Shown piece after piece: positions 54,601 to 59,599 of a DNA stretch of 64,000 bases (position 1 is its first letter; every line of letters begins with the position of its first letter). The DNA lies in NCBI RefSeq assembly GCF_037126465.1, contig NC_088206.1:26600790-26664789 (forward strand), in the 5' to 3' direction. A program made the position numbers and the translations under genes. The notes below the pieces were generated by a model. That model saw only the letters and a program-made list of their open reading frames with translations, had not been told where the DNA came from and did not search any database. This DNA comes from Ornithodoros turicata (lineage: Eukaryota > Arthropoda > Arachnida > Ixodida > Argasidae).

Positions 54601-57600
54601 CATTTGGCAGAGAACTCCTGGGCATCTACCTTGCAATCAAGCAGTTCCGGTACTTCCTGGAAGGCCGCTGCTTCTTCGTCCTTACCGACCACAAGCCGCT
54701 GACCTTCGCCCTGTCAACAACCGGCACATCTTACTCTCCCCGCGAGCTCCGGCAACTCGCGTTTATATCCGAATTCACCACGGATATTCGTCATCTTCCA
54801 GGACGGGACAACGTTGTCGCAGATGCTCTCTCTCGTGCGAGTCTCAACGAACCCCACGTCCCTGGACTCCTCCGAATAGATTTCTCTGCCATGGCCGTTC
54901 AGCAGGACACTCAAGAGCTCGCAGACCTGTTCTCAACGTCCTCCCTCCGCTTCGAAGAGCGTTCCGTTCCTTTTTGCAACGCCCGCCTCCTCTGCGACGT
55001 TTCCACTGGCTCACCTCGGCCTCTCGTGCCGAGCACTTTCCGTCGTCCCATCTTCGACGCCCTACACGGACTCTCCCATCCCGGCGTGCGGGCCACTCAG
55101 AAGCTGATTACCACGCTCTCTGTCTGGCCCAAGATGAACGCTGAAATCCGGGCCTGGACGCGGTCCTGTATCCATTGCCAGCGGACCAAAATACACCGAC
55201 ACACAGTAACGCCGACTGCCTCCATTCCCCTGCCATCTTCACGCTTCGATCACGTACATCTCGATCTCGTCGGCCCCCTTCCACCATCTGACGGAGCAAC
55301 CTACTTGCTAACTTGCGCCGATCGCTATACGCGTTGGCCCGAGGCGTTCCCCATCCCACAGATCACTGCATCTGTCGTCGCCCAAGCCTTCGTTACCGGA
55401 TGGATATCGCGGTTTGGCGTGCCTACGACCATCACTACTGACCGCGGTCGTCAGTTTGAGTCGCGCCTTTTCCAGGACCTCTTAGCCACTTTGGGTATAA
55501 CACGAACCCGCACGACGGCGTACCACCCGGCATCTAACGGCATGGTGGAACGTTTCCATCGGCAGTTGAAAGCCTCGCTACGGGCCCATGGCTCCACCCG
55601 TTGGACAGACTCCCTGCCGATCGTCCTCCTCGGCGTACGGTCAGCCCTAAGGTCGGACCTTCAGTGCTCGTCGGCAGAGCTGGTTTACGGCTCCACCCTT
55701 CGCTTGCCTGGCGAATTCTTCCGCACATCGTCCTCATCGGTTACCACCAGTGTCCCAGACATCCAGCAGTTTGCTCAGACGCTCCGCGACACCATGTGCA
55801 AGCTGCGTCCCGTTCCTCCCCGCACACCGCCTGGCTCCCACGTCTTCATCAGCCAGGACCTGTCTTCGTCCTCCCATGTGTTCGTGCGGCGTGACGCGGT
55901 GCGTAAACCTCTCGACCCCCGCTACGATGGTCCTTTCAAAGTGGTACAGCGCAGCCAGAAGACTTTCGTTGTTGACATCAAGGGGCGCCATGAAGTCATC
56001 GCAGTCGACAGGCTGAAGCCAGCCTACCTCACCGTCGCCTCAGTTTCTGCCGTACCGTTTCCACCTCCCCCACCCCCACCGGACCCTCAAGCCCTGCCTT
56101 CCATGAACTCCAAGCCGCCCTGTGTCCGCTGGTCACCTAACCTCGTTGCCTTCCGGCACATCCCAGCTCCCACCGCTCTAAGGGGGGGAGCCATGTGGTG
56201 ACGACAACGACGACATCCAGCCGTGCCATCTATCGCGCGCTCCTTTTCCTTTTTTTCGGCCCGCGCTTCTCGGCTCTCTGGCCGTCAGTCCACCGGCAGC
56301 ACCCGGCCAGAATAAACACTCTTCTCTTCTGGTCTCTGGTTGTCCTGTCCTACAGCTCTTTTGACGTCCAGGAAAACCGCCATGACAATTTTCTTCTGCC
56401 TGTTCGATGGAGATGAAAAGGTTGAGGGCGGAATCCATGCCGCTGCAATGGCGACGGAAACCTGTCATCTCTGCAGGGAAAGCTCCATGTCCATCAAGCC
56501 ACCATTCCAGCCTATGCAGTATACCATTCGCTCCAAAACTTTACCGAGACAACTTGTCAGGCTGACAGGACGAAAGGAGGAGAGATCAGAAGGTTGCTTG
56601 CTCGGCTTTAAGAGAGGGACAACTAACGCGTCTTTCCAGATCGCCGGCACTTCCCCGTTCCTCCATGAGGTGTTGTAGACACGGAGCAGACAGGAAATAC
56701 CCGCATCGCTAAGATTTCGGATGGCCCGCAGCTTTTCCCCCGATAATGATGTCGTCGAGCGACCGAAGACATCTCCTTTCGACACTCACCGGCCCCATGA
56801 TGCAGGCTCAGTGGCAACACGACATAGCTCACTCCCTTCTCTCGTATGTAGACCCCACGCTTTCTCTCGTACTTCCTCCGCGACTACCGCTCTCCTTCAC
56901 TGCCCTCTTCCACCGCATGAGGCTCAACGTTGCCTTTACACCTGCCTTTCAACATCGTCTCGGCTCCACCTCGTCTTCCCTCTGCCCCACTTGTGGAGTG
57001 CACGGCGACCTCTGCCACGTCATCCTGGCTTGTGGGCAATATCACCACGAGCGTGCACGAATGGAAGTCTCTATGCAACGCATTGACAAGCGGCCGTTCA
57101 ACCTCGCAGATCATCGCAGATCATCGCAGAAGATCATCGGACCGTGGTCGAACGCTGCCCACCAGATGCAAGGCCTTCGTCTTCTTGCGGAGTACTTGTG
57201 CTCCACCGGTCTGGTGACGGCTCTCTGAAAGCCCCGTCATCATTCCCTCATCCTTTCCCAACGCGCAATAGGGCAGTGTATCGCCTCAGCGGCGGTGAAT
57301 CGCCCACCCCATCATCATCCAATGTATGTGTGTGTGTGTGGTCACAACATATTGTCTAAACTTGTGCTGCAGTTTTTTCAATATCTTCAGAAACAATAAA
57401 AACAATAACACTAAAGAAATCATCAAAGGAGAAATTATATATATCAGTTTTTACCTCGGCTGCCGCCGTGGCCTTGCGGCACAACGGTTGTGAAATGGCC
57501 CGGTGCGTAAATGCTAAACTTTTTGGATAACGTAGAACTTCCGTTCTCACTGTGAGACTCCTCAACCAAATTACCAGGAGCAATATTGTCTCTGGGCTCT

Positions 57601-59330
57601 GGCGATGAAACACCTCAATCATTATCTCTGCAAAGAAAGTTCCCGTTTGGTCGGTGCATCGACGGTGATACAGTATCCAGCGGCGTTTCACCGTCACGAA
57701 AGCGGCAATTGTAAACCATTCATCATTTTGCAGATCCTCATTCAGTTTCATCGAAACTAGGACAAAATAAATAGAATACATTCCTTCATGTTGTGCCAAA
57801 CTCCATGCAATGGCCGAACGTGCGTCGCGAACGCTATGCGCTGCGAGTCTAGTGCCCTTGGTGGTACTGGAAGCGTAGAAATCACGAGAAATGAAACAGT
57901 TGGTCCCTAGTGAAGAGTGCTCTTAGGTGTTTGCACAGTTAGCGGTGCAACAGTTCTAGTGTGGCAAAAAAAGACGCTAGCACTTCACATGCGAACAAAG
58001 CTAACTACCCGACGGCTGTCACGCAAGGTACTTTCACCGGAGGCCGCATCGCGCCGCCACTAGTTTGTCGTGCAGTCCCTATACTTATTTATCGGTGGTG
58101 GACAGACCTTCTCAGTTGATAAAACATGTACCAATTACTAGAGCAATTCATTATGCACGTAAATGAATTTGCCTGTTATAAAATGGATAAAAAACGGTGC
58201 AAGGGCACAAGAACGAAACAGGACAAAAACGAGACGACACAAGCACTGACTGCCAACCAAAGACTTTTATTTTTGATATATCCACGCCTATAAACACAAA
58301 ATACCCTCCCTCTTCCTTCTCCTGTAGAACATTCAGGAACTGCCGTGCGGCGCTTAGGTCACCAGAAAGTTCATCATTATGAACTTATCGCGAAAAAAAA
58401 AACGCGCAGAAGTTTTGAACCGGCGGGCTACCGCGCTTTTGTTTTTATCGATTTTAGAATGGACCACCAACCTGCCCGAATTTTAAATTTATTTCAGTAT
58501 TTGCCTGTCTTCTATTACTTTTTTAGTTCTTTGTCCTTGAAAGTTATACATTTTGTTAATTGTAGTCGAACGACAAACTCTATCAACTGTGTCATGGCGT
58601 CTGATGCATTGTTTATGTTGCTATCTCTCGGTTTTAACTTTTAACACTTTAGTGATTGTTCATTTGCTAATTAGCACCTTTTGGAACCTTTGTGTAACTG
58701 GCTGTTATTTGGTTAACTGCTCTGCAGATTGTGCATGTCGAGTGCGAGCCCGTCACTGCCCTGGTGGAATGGAGGCCAACTGGAGATCGTCGTGCCCCCA
58801 TCCTCTCTTATTCCATACAGTACAATACTTCCTTTACGCCCGACATTTGGGAGGATGCCTTTGTCAACATTCCTGCTCCAGAAACTAAGTTCAAGGTGTC
58901 TTTGAGTCCATGGGCCAACTACACATTCCGCGTTGTGGCACGCAACAAGATTGGATCCTCACCACCGTCCACGCCCTTTGGCTACTGCAAGACACTCGAG
59001 GATGTGCCCCACAAGAACCCTGATCGAGTGAGCGGACGGGGAGATCGGTCAGACAACCTTGTTATAAGCTGGGAACCGATGTCGCCCATCGAACACAACG
59101 CACCTGGTTTCTTCTATAAGGTATTGTGGAAACGGGACGATCTGCCCGATGCTTCCTGGAACTCCCGTATCATTGAAGACTGGCGTCAGCACTCACACGT
59201 GGTTTACGATCAGCCACCTTGCAAACCTTACCGTATCAAAGTGGAAGCTTATAATCGCCGAGGCCAGGCACATACTGCAGCGTACGAGGTGCTTGGCCAC
59301 TCTGGAGAAGACGAAGAAGGGTGCCAGTAA
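30571..59330 (+). CDS. Nrg: Neuroglian/L1CAM-like gene, compact four-exon model
   Basis: Neuroglian is a cell-surface adhesion protein of neurons and epithelia with six Ig domains, five FN3 domains, one membrane helix and an ankyrin-binding tail. Here four exons with GT-AG borders join in phases 0, 1 and 0 without any stop, giving 424 residues: signal peptide (about 1-20), Ig1 (about 38-124), Ig6 (about 125-224), FN3-1 and FN3-2 (about 225-424). Ig2-5, FN3-3 to 5, membrane helix and tail are not found. The last frame runs into TAA with ATTAAA 54 bases later, so a secreted product is possible. Alternatives are a partial duplicate, a misassembly, or further exons outside the window. Family assignment is firm; the complete model is not. 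Confidence 0.6.
31729..33455 (-). pseudogene. Gypsy pol fragment: protease, RT, RNase H (intron 1)
   Basis: A truncated gypsy element related to the one at 23.8-28.1 kb. The protease active site (near 33440) reads FLVDAGAD, with Ala in place of Thr/Ser. RT follows with [24 protein letters not shown] and [11 protein letters not shown] (33445-32456), then a second frame (32637-31729) with RNase H motifs [16 protein letters not shown] and [12 protein letters not shown]. Gag and integrase are missing. The left end joins LTR-like sequence with AATAAA around 31745, similar to 36800-36850. Confidence 0.85.
33456..33782. other. No gene; LTR-like GC-rich segment
   Basis: The minus strand has AATAAACTGTGG near 33705-33720 and later TGGCGCCCCCGGAGTC near 33634-33649, which could be the end of an LTR and a primer-binding site. 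No partner LTR was found, so this is only a suggestion. Confidence 0.3.
33783..36560 (-). mobile_element. I-clade LINE, 5' truncated, with CAA-repeat tail
   Basis: A minus-strand LINE in intron 1 carries RT, RNase H and the zinc segment and ends in repeated AAC units (33784-33797 on the plus strand as GTTGTTGTTG). Several frameshifts break ORF2. The endonuclease is absent. It belongs to another subfamily than the LINEs at 13.7, 43, 51.5 and 59.7 kb. Confidence 0.82.
33879..36554 (-). pseudogene. LINE ORF2: RT, RNase H, zinc segment
   Basis: In transcription order: RT start with [16 protein letters not shown] (36468-36073), motif A region [15 protein letters not shown] (near 35830), motif [11 protein letters not shown] (near 35560), the thumb (35288-34905), RNase H with [16 protein letters not shown] (near 34690) and [19 protein letters not shown] (near 34370), then [17 protein letters not shown] (near 34080). 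A run of eight prolines in the linker corresponds to the GGA repeats near 36300. The gaps between frames show at least five disablements. Confidence 0.82.
36561..36972. other. Intron sequence with LTR-like end
   Basis: Sequence at about 36805-36850 (CTCCAGCGGATGACGTCATGTGAATAAACCCTATA in part) resembles the inverted sequence at 31735-31780, suggesting a solo or partial LTR of the same gypsy family. No exon is seen. Confidence 0.35.
36973..37234 (+). CDS. Nrg: Neuroglian-like exon 2: Ig domain 1
   Basis: The exon lies between TTTCTAG and a GTGAGA donor and encodes 87 residues plus one base. Core Ig residues are visible: cysteine in [13 protein letters not shown], tryptophan in [10 protein letters not shown], and the DEGLYQC segment with the second cysteine, ending SNAVFLRKS. 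The [13 protein letters not shown] segment and the RGTLLF strand match neuroglian Ig1 closely from memory. It ends in phase 1. Confidence 0.9.
37945..38223 (+). pseudogene. Penelope-like element GIY-YIG endonuclease fragment
   Basis: A 92-codon open frame, without ATG, reads [20 protein letters not shown], then [25 protein letters not shown] and NEHPGSL before a stop. This is the C-terminal GIY-YIG nuclease of a Penelope-like retroelement: YIGQT keeps the YIG half, the R in RFNNHKS is kept, and ESFLIHKF contains the catalytic glutamate. The nuclease would nick target DNA for reverse transcription. The RT domain is absent, so this is a 5' truncated copy in intron 2. Confidence 0.72.
38224..38560 (+). 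mobile_element. Penelope-like 3' region with hammerhead-like remnant
   Basis: Downstream of the nuclease frame is a pyrimidine-rich untranslated stretch. It ends in a perfect six-base stem (GAACGG at 38493-38498 pairing with CCGTTC at 38503-38508) followed directly by GAAAC (38509-38513). Penelope-like elements are known to carry hammerhead ribozymes with the order CUGANGA, stem II, GAAAC. Here the first core box is degenerate (CTTGAAA), so an active ribozyme is unlikely. Confidence 0.45.
38801..39848. mobile_element. Mariner-type long-TIR MITE (fold-back, about 0.4 kb arms)
   Basis: Sequence from CAGTGTCCCAGCTAAATGCG (38801) through the GTCCGCAAAAAATTCGTGAAGG region is mirrored by 39400-39848, ending ATTTAGCTGGGACACCCTG before TA. 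The arms are roughly 400 bases. About 150 unrelated bases near 39660-39810 interrupt the right arm. The ends are of the mariner CAGGGTGTC type, and no coding capacity is visible. Confidence 0.7.
39853..40734 (+). mobile_element. Mariner-type element, one end only
   Basis: A terminus CAGGGTGTCACAGAAAACG begins two bases after the end of the previous element, so the two ends meet as ACACCCTGTATACAGGGTGT. Its other end was not found, perhaps because the hAT MITE at 40735 and later changes obscure it. The open frame 40092-40625 has no recognisable domain. Confidence 0.4.
40735..41159. mobile_element. hAT MITE with CAGTGGCGTAGCCA ends and 8-bp duplication
   Basis: The element starts CAGTGGCGTAGCCA and ends TGGCTACGCCACTG. 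Perfect 8-bp duplications CTCACACA lie at 40727-40734 and 41160-41167. This terminus is typical of a widespread hAT family. Two GC-rich segments with CCCCTCCCCC-like tracts lie near the ends. It has no transposase. Confidence 0.85.
41168..42476. other. Intron 2, no supported exon
   Basis: No Ig-like exon is seen. The interval has repeated ATTACACC/GGTGTAAT motifs at about 42190-42330, suggesting a small MITE, and an isolated B-box-like GAGTTCGAATCC near 41626 without a matching tRNA. Confidence 0.45.
42477..42775 (+). CDS. Nrg: Neuroglian-like exon 3: Ig domain 6
   Basis: The acceptor is TTATTACAG and the donor CTCAG/GTGATT. In phase 1 it continues exon 2 and encodes about 100 residues: [48 protein letters not shown] and LDVPNAPQ. 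The MELDSGxYTC block and the DVPNAP junction are those of the last Ig domain of neuroglian, next to FN3-1. The preceding 5.2 kb intron holds only repeats, so Ig2-5 exons appear absent. Confidence 0.9.
42776..43044. other. Intron 3 start, no feature
   Basis: Intronic DNA between exon 3 and the first LINE. Nothing else is seen. Confidence 0.4.
43310..44625 (-). pseudogene. LINE ORF2 part: RT thumb, RNase H, zinc segment
   Basis: Frames 44653-44216 and 44219-43572 hold the end of the thumb and RNase H ([46 protein letters not shown]). The usual FTDAS reads FTAAS, so the first catalytic aspartate is lost. The zinc segment continues in a broken frame around 43430-43560. Confidence 0.8.
44626..45845. 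mobile_element. Non-coding DNA element with CCCAAGCAGCAC ends and CCAATATTGG repeats
   Basis: The outer ends CCCAAGCAGCACAC and GTGTGCTGCTTGGG are inverted repeats. About 200 bases inside each end are packed with CCAATATGGG, CCCATATTGG and CCAATATTGG. A second CCCAAGCAGCACGG occurs at about 44867, suggesting a shorter nested or duplicated end. The element splits a LINE thumb coding region. The target duplication is ambiguous (perhaps GT). A related copy in the other orientation is at 49811-50730. No transposase is recognised. Confidence 0.65.
45846..47335 (-). pseudogene. LINE ORF2 part: linker and reverse transcriptase
   Basis: The frame 46915-46046 contains [48 protein letters not shown] and [11 protein letters not shown] (motif C intact). 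Motif A reads [15 protein letters not shown], where other copies have aspartate in both FLD and AYD, so catalysis is lost. The linker lies upstream (47084-46824, and [15 protein letters not shown] near 47180-47220). The thumb continues at 45967-45846 with [13 protein letters not shown]. Confidence 0.82.
47340..47880 (+). mobile_element. I-clade LINE 3' end fragment, opposite orientation
   Basis: It reads [20 protein letters not shown] and later [15 protein letters not shown] before a stop at about 47672-47674, then a 3' untranslated region that closely matches, in inverse, that at 43045-43300. It ends in CACTATCACATCACATC. Coding similarity begins in the zinc segment near 47340, so nearly all of ORF2 is absent. 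Confidence 0.75.
47946..48187. mobile_element. TA-flanked hairpin MITE (CACTCTAAAAACAGAAC ends)
   Basis: A 242-base palindromic element starts CACTCTAAAAACAGAACTTC and ends TTTAGAGTG, with TA at 47944-47945 and 48188-48189. Nearly the whole length pairs with itself, with arms about 115 bases long and CCTTTTTGTGTCAA around the centre. Related copies lie at 61.5-61.9 and 62.5-62.8 kb. Confidence 0.82.
48205..48270. repeat. TG-rich microsatellite
   Basis: Repeated TGTATG and TGTGTG units lie between about 48232 and 48270. Confidence 0.5.
48340..48710. repeat. Degenerate tandem repeat of GGTAATTAAA units
   Basis: About 370 bases consist of loosely repeated units of 10-20 bases built on GTAATTAAAG, GAGAGTAATT or similar. 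TAATT recurs more than a dozen times. No longer unit is regular enough to define by eye. Confidence 0.65.
48725..48945. repeat. Tandem repeat with CCGGAAGT cores
   Basis: Units of roughly 35 bases alternate ACCGGAAGTGGACAA with CCGGAAGTCGAGTTTAGA-like segments. The right half is more regular than the left. The array directly follows the TAATT-rich array. Confidence 0.65.
48960..49560 (-). pseudogene. LINE endonuclease fragment
   Basis: The minus frame has [28 protein letters not shown] and a [10 protein letters not shown] end. These are the GDFNA and S-D-H-type motifs of the APE-like endonuclease that nicks target DNA for LINE insertion. The terminal aspartate in the SDH motif is H here. Upstream similarity continues out of frame to about 49560. 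RT is absent. Confidence 0.75.
49811..50730. mobile_element. Second copy of the CCAATATTGG-repeat element (inverted orientation)
   Basis: It begins CCCAGGCAGCGCCCCAATGT and contains many CCAATATTGG-like motifs to about 50230. It then matches, in the opposite orientation, the 45660-45240 part of the first copy (for example ATTATCCGGTATAATATCCAC, and the CATCCCTCAGAAG segment near 50532). It is more diverged and lacks a clear right end. Confidence 0.6.
50853..51470 (-). mobile_element. LINE 3' fragment (CR1/jockey-like), AAAT-rich tail
   Basis: The frame 51443-51165 reads [16 protein letters not shown] and [20 protein letters not shown], the characteristic end of RT ORFs in CR1/jockey-type LINEs without RNase H. 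The 3' untranslated region ends at about 50853 in AAAATAAAATAA units on the minus strand. It is a strongly 5' truncated copy of another clade than the I-type LINEs here. Confidence 0.7.
51537..53529 (-). pseudogene. LINE ORF2 part: RT palm, thumb, RNase H, zinc segment
   Basis: In order: AYDTVSH at the gypsy junction, [14 protein letters not shown] and [11 protein letters not shown] (53340-53210), the thumb with [15 protein letters not shown] (53020), [17 protein letters not shown] (52850), RNase H with a degraded first motif ([14 protein letters not shown], aspartate to glutamate), [11 protein letters not shown] and [16 protein letters not shown], then [17 protein letters not shown]. The last frame, 52349-51537, is open to its stop. 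Frameshifts lie near 53100, 52880, 52480 and 52350. Confidence 0.82.
53530..53675 (+). repeat. Gypsy 5' LTR
   Basis: It runs TGTGGTGACGACAACG to GTCCTGTCCTACA and lacks 15 bases present in the right LTR after ACATCCAG. AATAAA lies near 53632. Confidence 0.9.
53677..53694 (+). other. Gypsy primer-binding site
   Basis: TTGGTGACCCGGACTGGA starts one base after the left LTR, matching the TGGTGACCCG of the gypsy element at 24-28 kb. Confidence 0.7.
53757..56201 (+). pseudogene. Gypsy pol: RT, RNase H, integrase (open but deleted)
   Basis: The pol frame is open for about 815 codons from the deletion junction near 53757 to the stop at 56199-56201. It has [42 protein letters not shown], RNase H motifs [10 protein letters not shown] and [10 protein letters not shown], integrase [10 protein letters not shown] with [31 protein letters not shown] and [12 protein letters not shown], and a proline-rich tail. 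In the RT the conserved MPFGLR block is missing: FVR runs straight into NAAQSF, an in-frame loss of six residues that should disable it. A short ATG frame ([11 protein letters not shown], from 53725) is all that is left of gag, in another frame. Confidence 0.88.
56179..56193 (+). other. Gypsy polypurine tract
   Basis: AAGGGGGGGAGCCA directly precedes the right LTR. Confidence 0.7.
56194..56354 (+). repeat. Gypsy 3' LTR
   Basis: A 161-base copy of the left LTR with the additional 15-base CGTGCCATCTATCG-like segment. AATAAA lies near 56311. Confidence 0.9.
56359..56745 (-). pseudogene. LINE ORF2 part: RT fingers
   Basis: The minus frame reads [40 protein letters not shown] and [12 protein letters not shown], typical of the RT fingers, then a broken segment leading to LDVK at the gypsy junction. 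The usual PGPDG start is degenerate. Confidence 0.75.
56746..57228 (+). pseudogene. LINE ORF2 C-terminal end
   Basis: A 160-codon frame aligns with the end of I-clade ORF2: [24 protein letters not shown] sequence ([15 protein letters not shown]), zinc segment [18 protein letters not shown] and the terminal [12 protein letters not shown]. It is open to its natural stop but lacks RT and RNase H. Confidence 0.78.
56746..57345 (+). mobile_element. I-clade LINE 3' fragment, opposite orientation
   Basis: A plus-strand fragment starts inside ORF2 and extends through a 3' untranslated region with CATCATCATCC and TGTGTG units near 57310-57342. It belongs to another subfamily than the LINE it abuts. 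Confidence 0.75.
57356..57799 (-). CDS. Hypothetical open frame
   Basis: A 147-codon frame, starting with ATG at 57799, resembles nothing I recognise. It contains no clear domain, signal or repeat. It lies in intron 3 between a LINE fragment and the last exon, so a non-coding transposon is as likely as a gene. Confidence 0.12.
   Translation of the reverse strand: MAQHEGMYSIYFVLVSMKLNEDLQNDEWFTIAAFVTVKRRWILYHRRCTDQTGTFFAEIMIEVFHRQSPETILLLVIWLRSLTVRTEVLRYPKSLAFTHRAISQPLCRKATAAAEVKTDIYNFSFDDFFSVIVFIVSEDIEKTAAQV
57800..58727. other. Intron 3 end, no supported feature
   Basis: No coding similarity. A T-rich stretch precedes the exon 4 acceptor. Confidence 0.45.
58728..59330 (+). CDS. Nrg: Neuroglian-like exon 4: FN3 domains 1 and 2
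   Basis: The acceptor is CTCTGCAG and the entry phase 0. It encodes 200 residues before [38 protein letters not shown] and the second domain [31 protein letters not shown], ending in [11 protein letters not shown]. These are diagnostic FN3-1 and FN3-2 segments of neuroglian. In the family the next domain follows at this point. Possible donors at 59320/59321 or 59325/59326 are weak; otherwise the exon is terminal, with ATTAAA at 59384-59389. Confidence 0.88.
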   Translation: MVHVECEPVTALVEWRPTGDRRAPILSYSIQYNTSFTPDIWEDAFVNIPAPETKFKVSLSPWANYTFRVVARNKIGSSPPSTPFGYCKTLEDVPHKNPDRVSGRGDRSDNLVISWEPMSPIEHNAPGFFYKVLWKRDDLPDASWNSRIIEDWRQHSHVVYDQPPCKPYRIKVEAYNRRGQAHTAAYEVLGHSGEDEEGCQ

Positions 59331-59383
59331 TTTAGTGCTGCATGGCAAATGTAGAGTATCTCTCGAAAATTACTTCCCTTTAC

Positions 59384-59389
59384 ATTAAA
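59384..59389 (+). promoter_or_regulatory. Possible poly(A) signal (ATTAAA)
   Basis: ATTAAA lies 54 bases after the in-frame stop of exon 4, followed by a T/C-rich stretch. It would allow transcript ends that yield the secreted neuroglian-like form. Hexamers of this kind are common by chance in AT-rich DNA. Confidence 0.3.
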
Positions 59390-59599
59390 TCCTGACATTG
59401 TCCTCCTTCCTCATGAAAGCACAGAGGAGTATGTTGTGATTGATTATTTAAAAGAAAACCAGGGAGAAATTGAACTTGTCTCCTGACTAGTTCTGCTACT
59501 CCCAAAACAAAACAAAACAACAACCTACAAACAACCAAAAACAAACAAAGTACATTCCCCATCCCCAACAATTAGTGTGTTAGTACACTAGGTGCAAGT

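Larger units (their letters stand above)
53530..56354 (+). mobile_element. Young, gag-deleted Ty3/gypsy element
   Basis: A 2.8 kb plus-strand element with LTRs of 146 and 161 bases, a primer-binding site, a polypurine tract and GCTC target duplication. Apart from one 15-base indel, the LTRs show a single clear difference (CCCTGCC versus CCCGGCC), so the insertion is recent. Most of gag, all of the protease and the first part of the RT are deleted. Confidence 0.92.
51480..56745 (-). mobile_element. I-clade LINE, split by gypsy
   Basis: Minus-strand LINE pieces are at 51480-53529 (RT palm to 3' end) and 56359-56745 (RT fingers). The gypsy element between them left GCTC duplicated (53526-53529 and 56355-56358). 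Across the insertion the RT frame continues through motif A. The 5' end at about 56745 abuts another LINE fragment on the plus strand. Confidence 0.8.

Noticed and set aside
54542..55144. 200-codon plus-strand frame
   Set aside because: It is an alternative frame of the gypsy RNase H/integrase region and has no own similarity.
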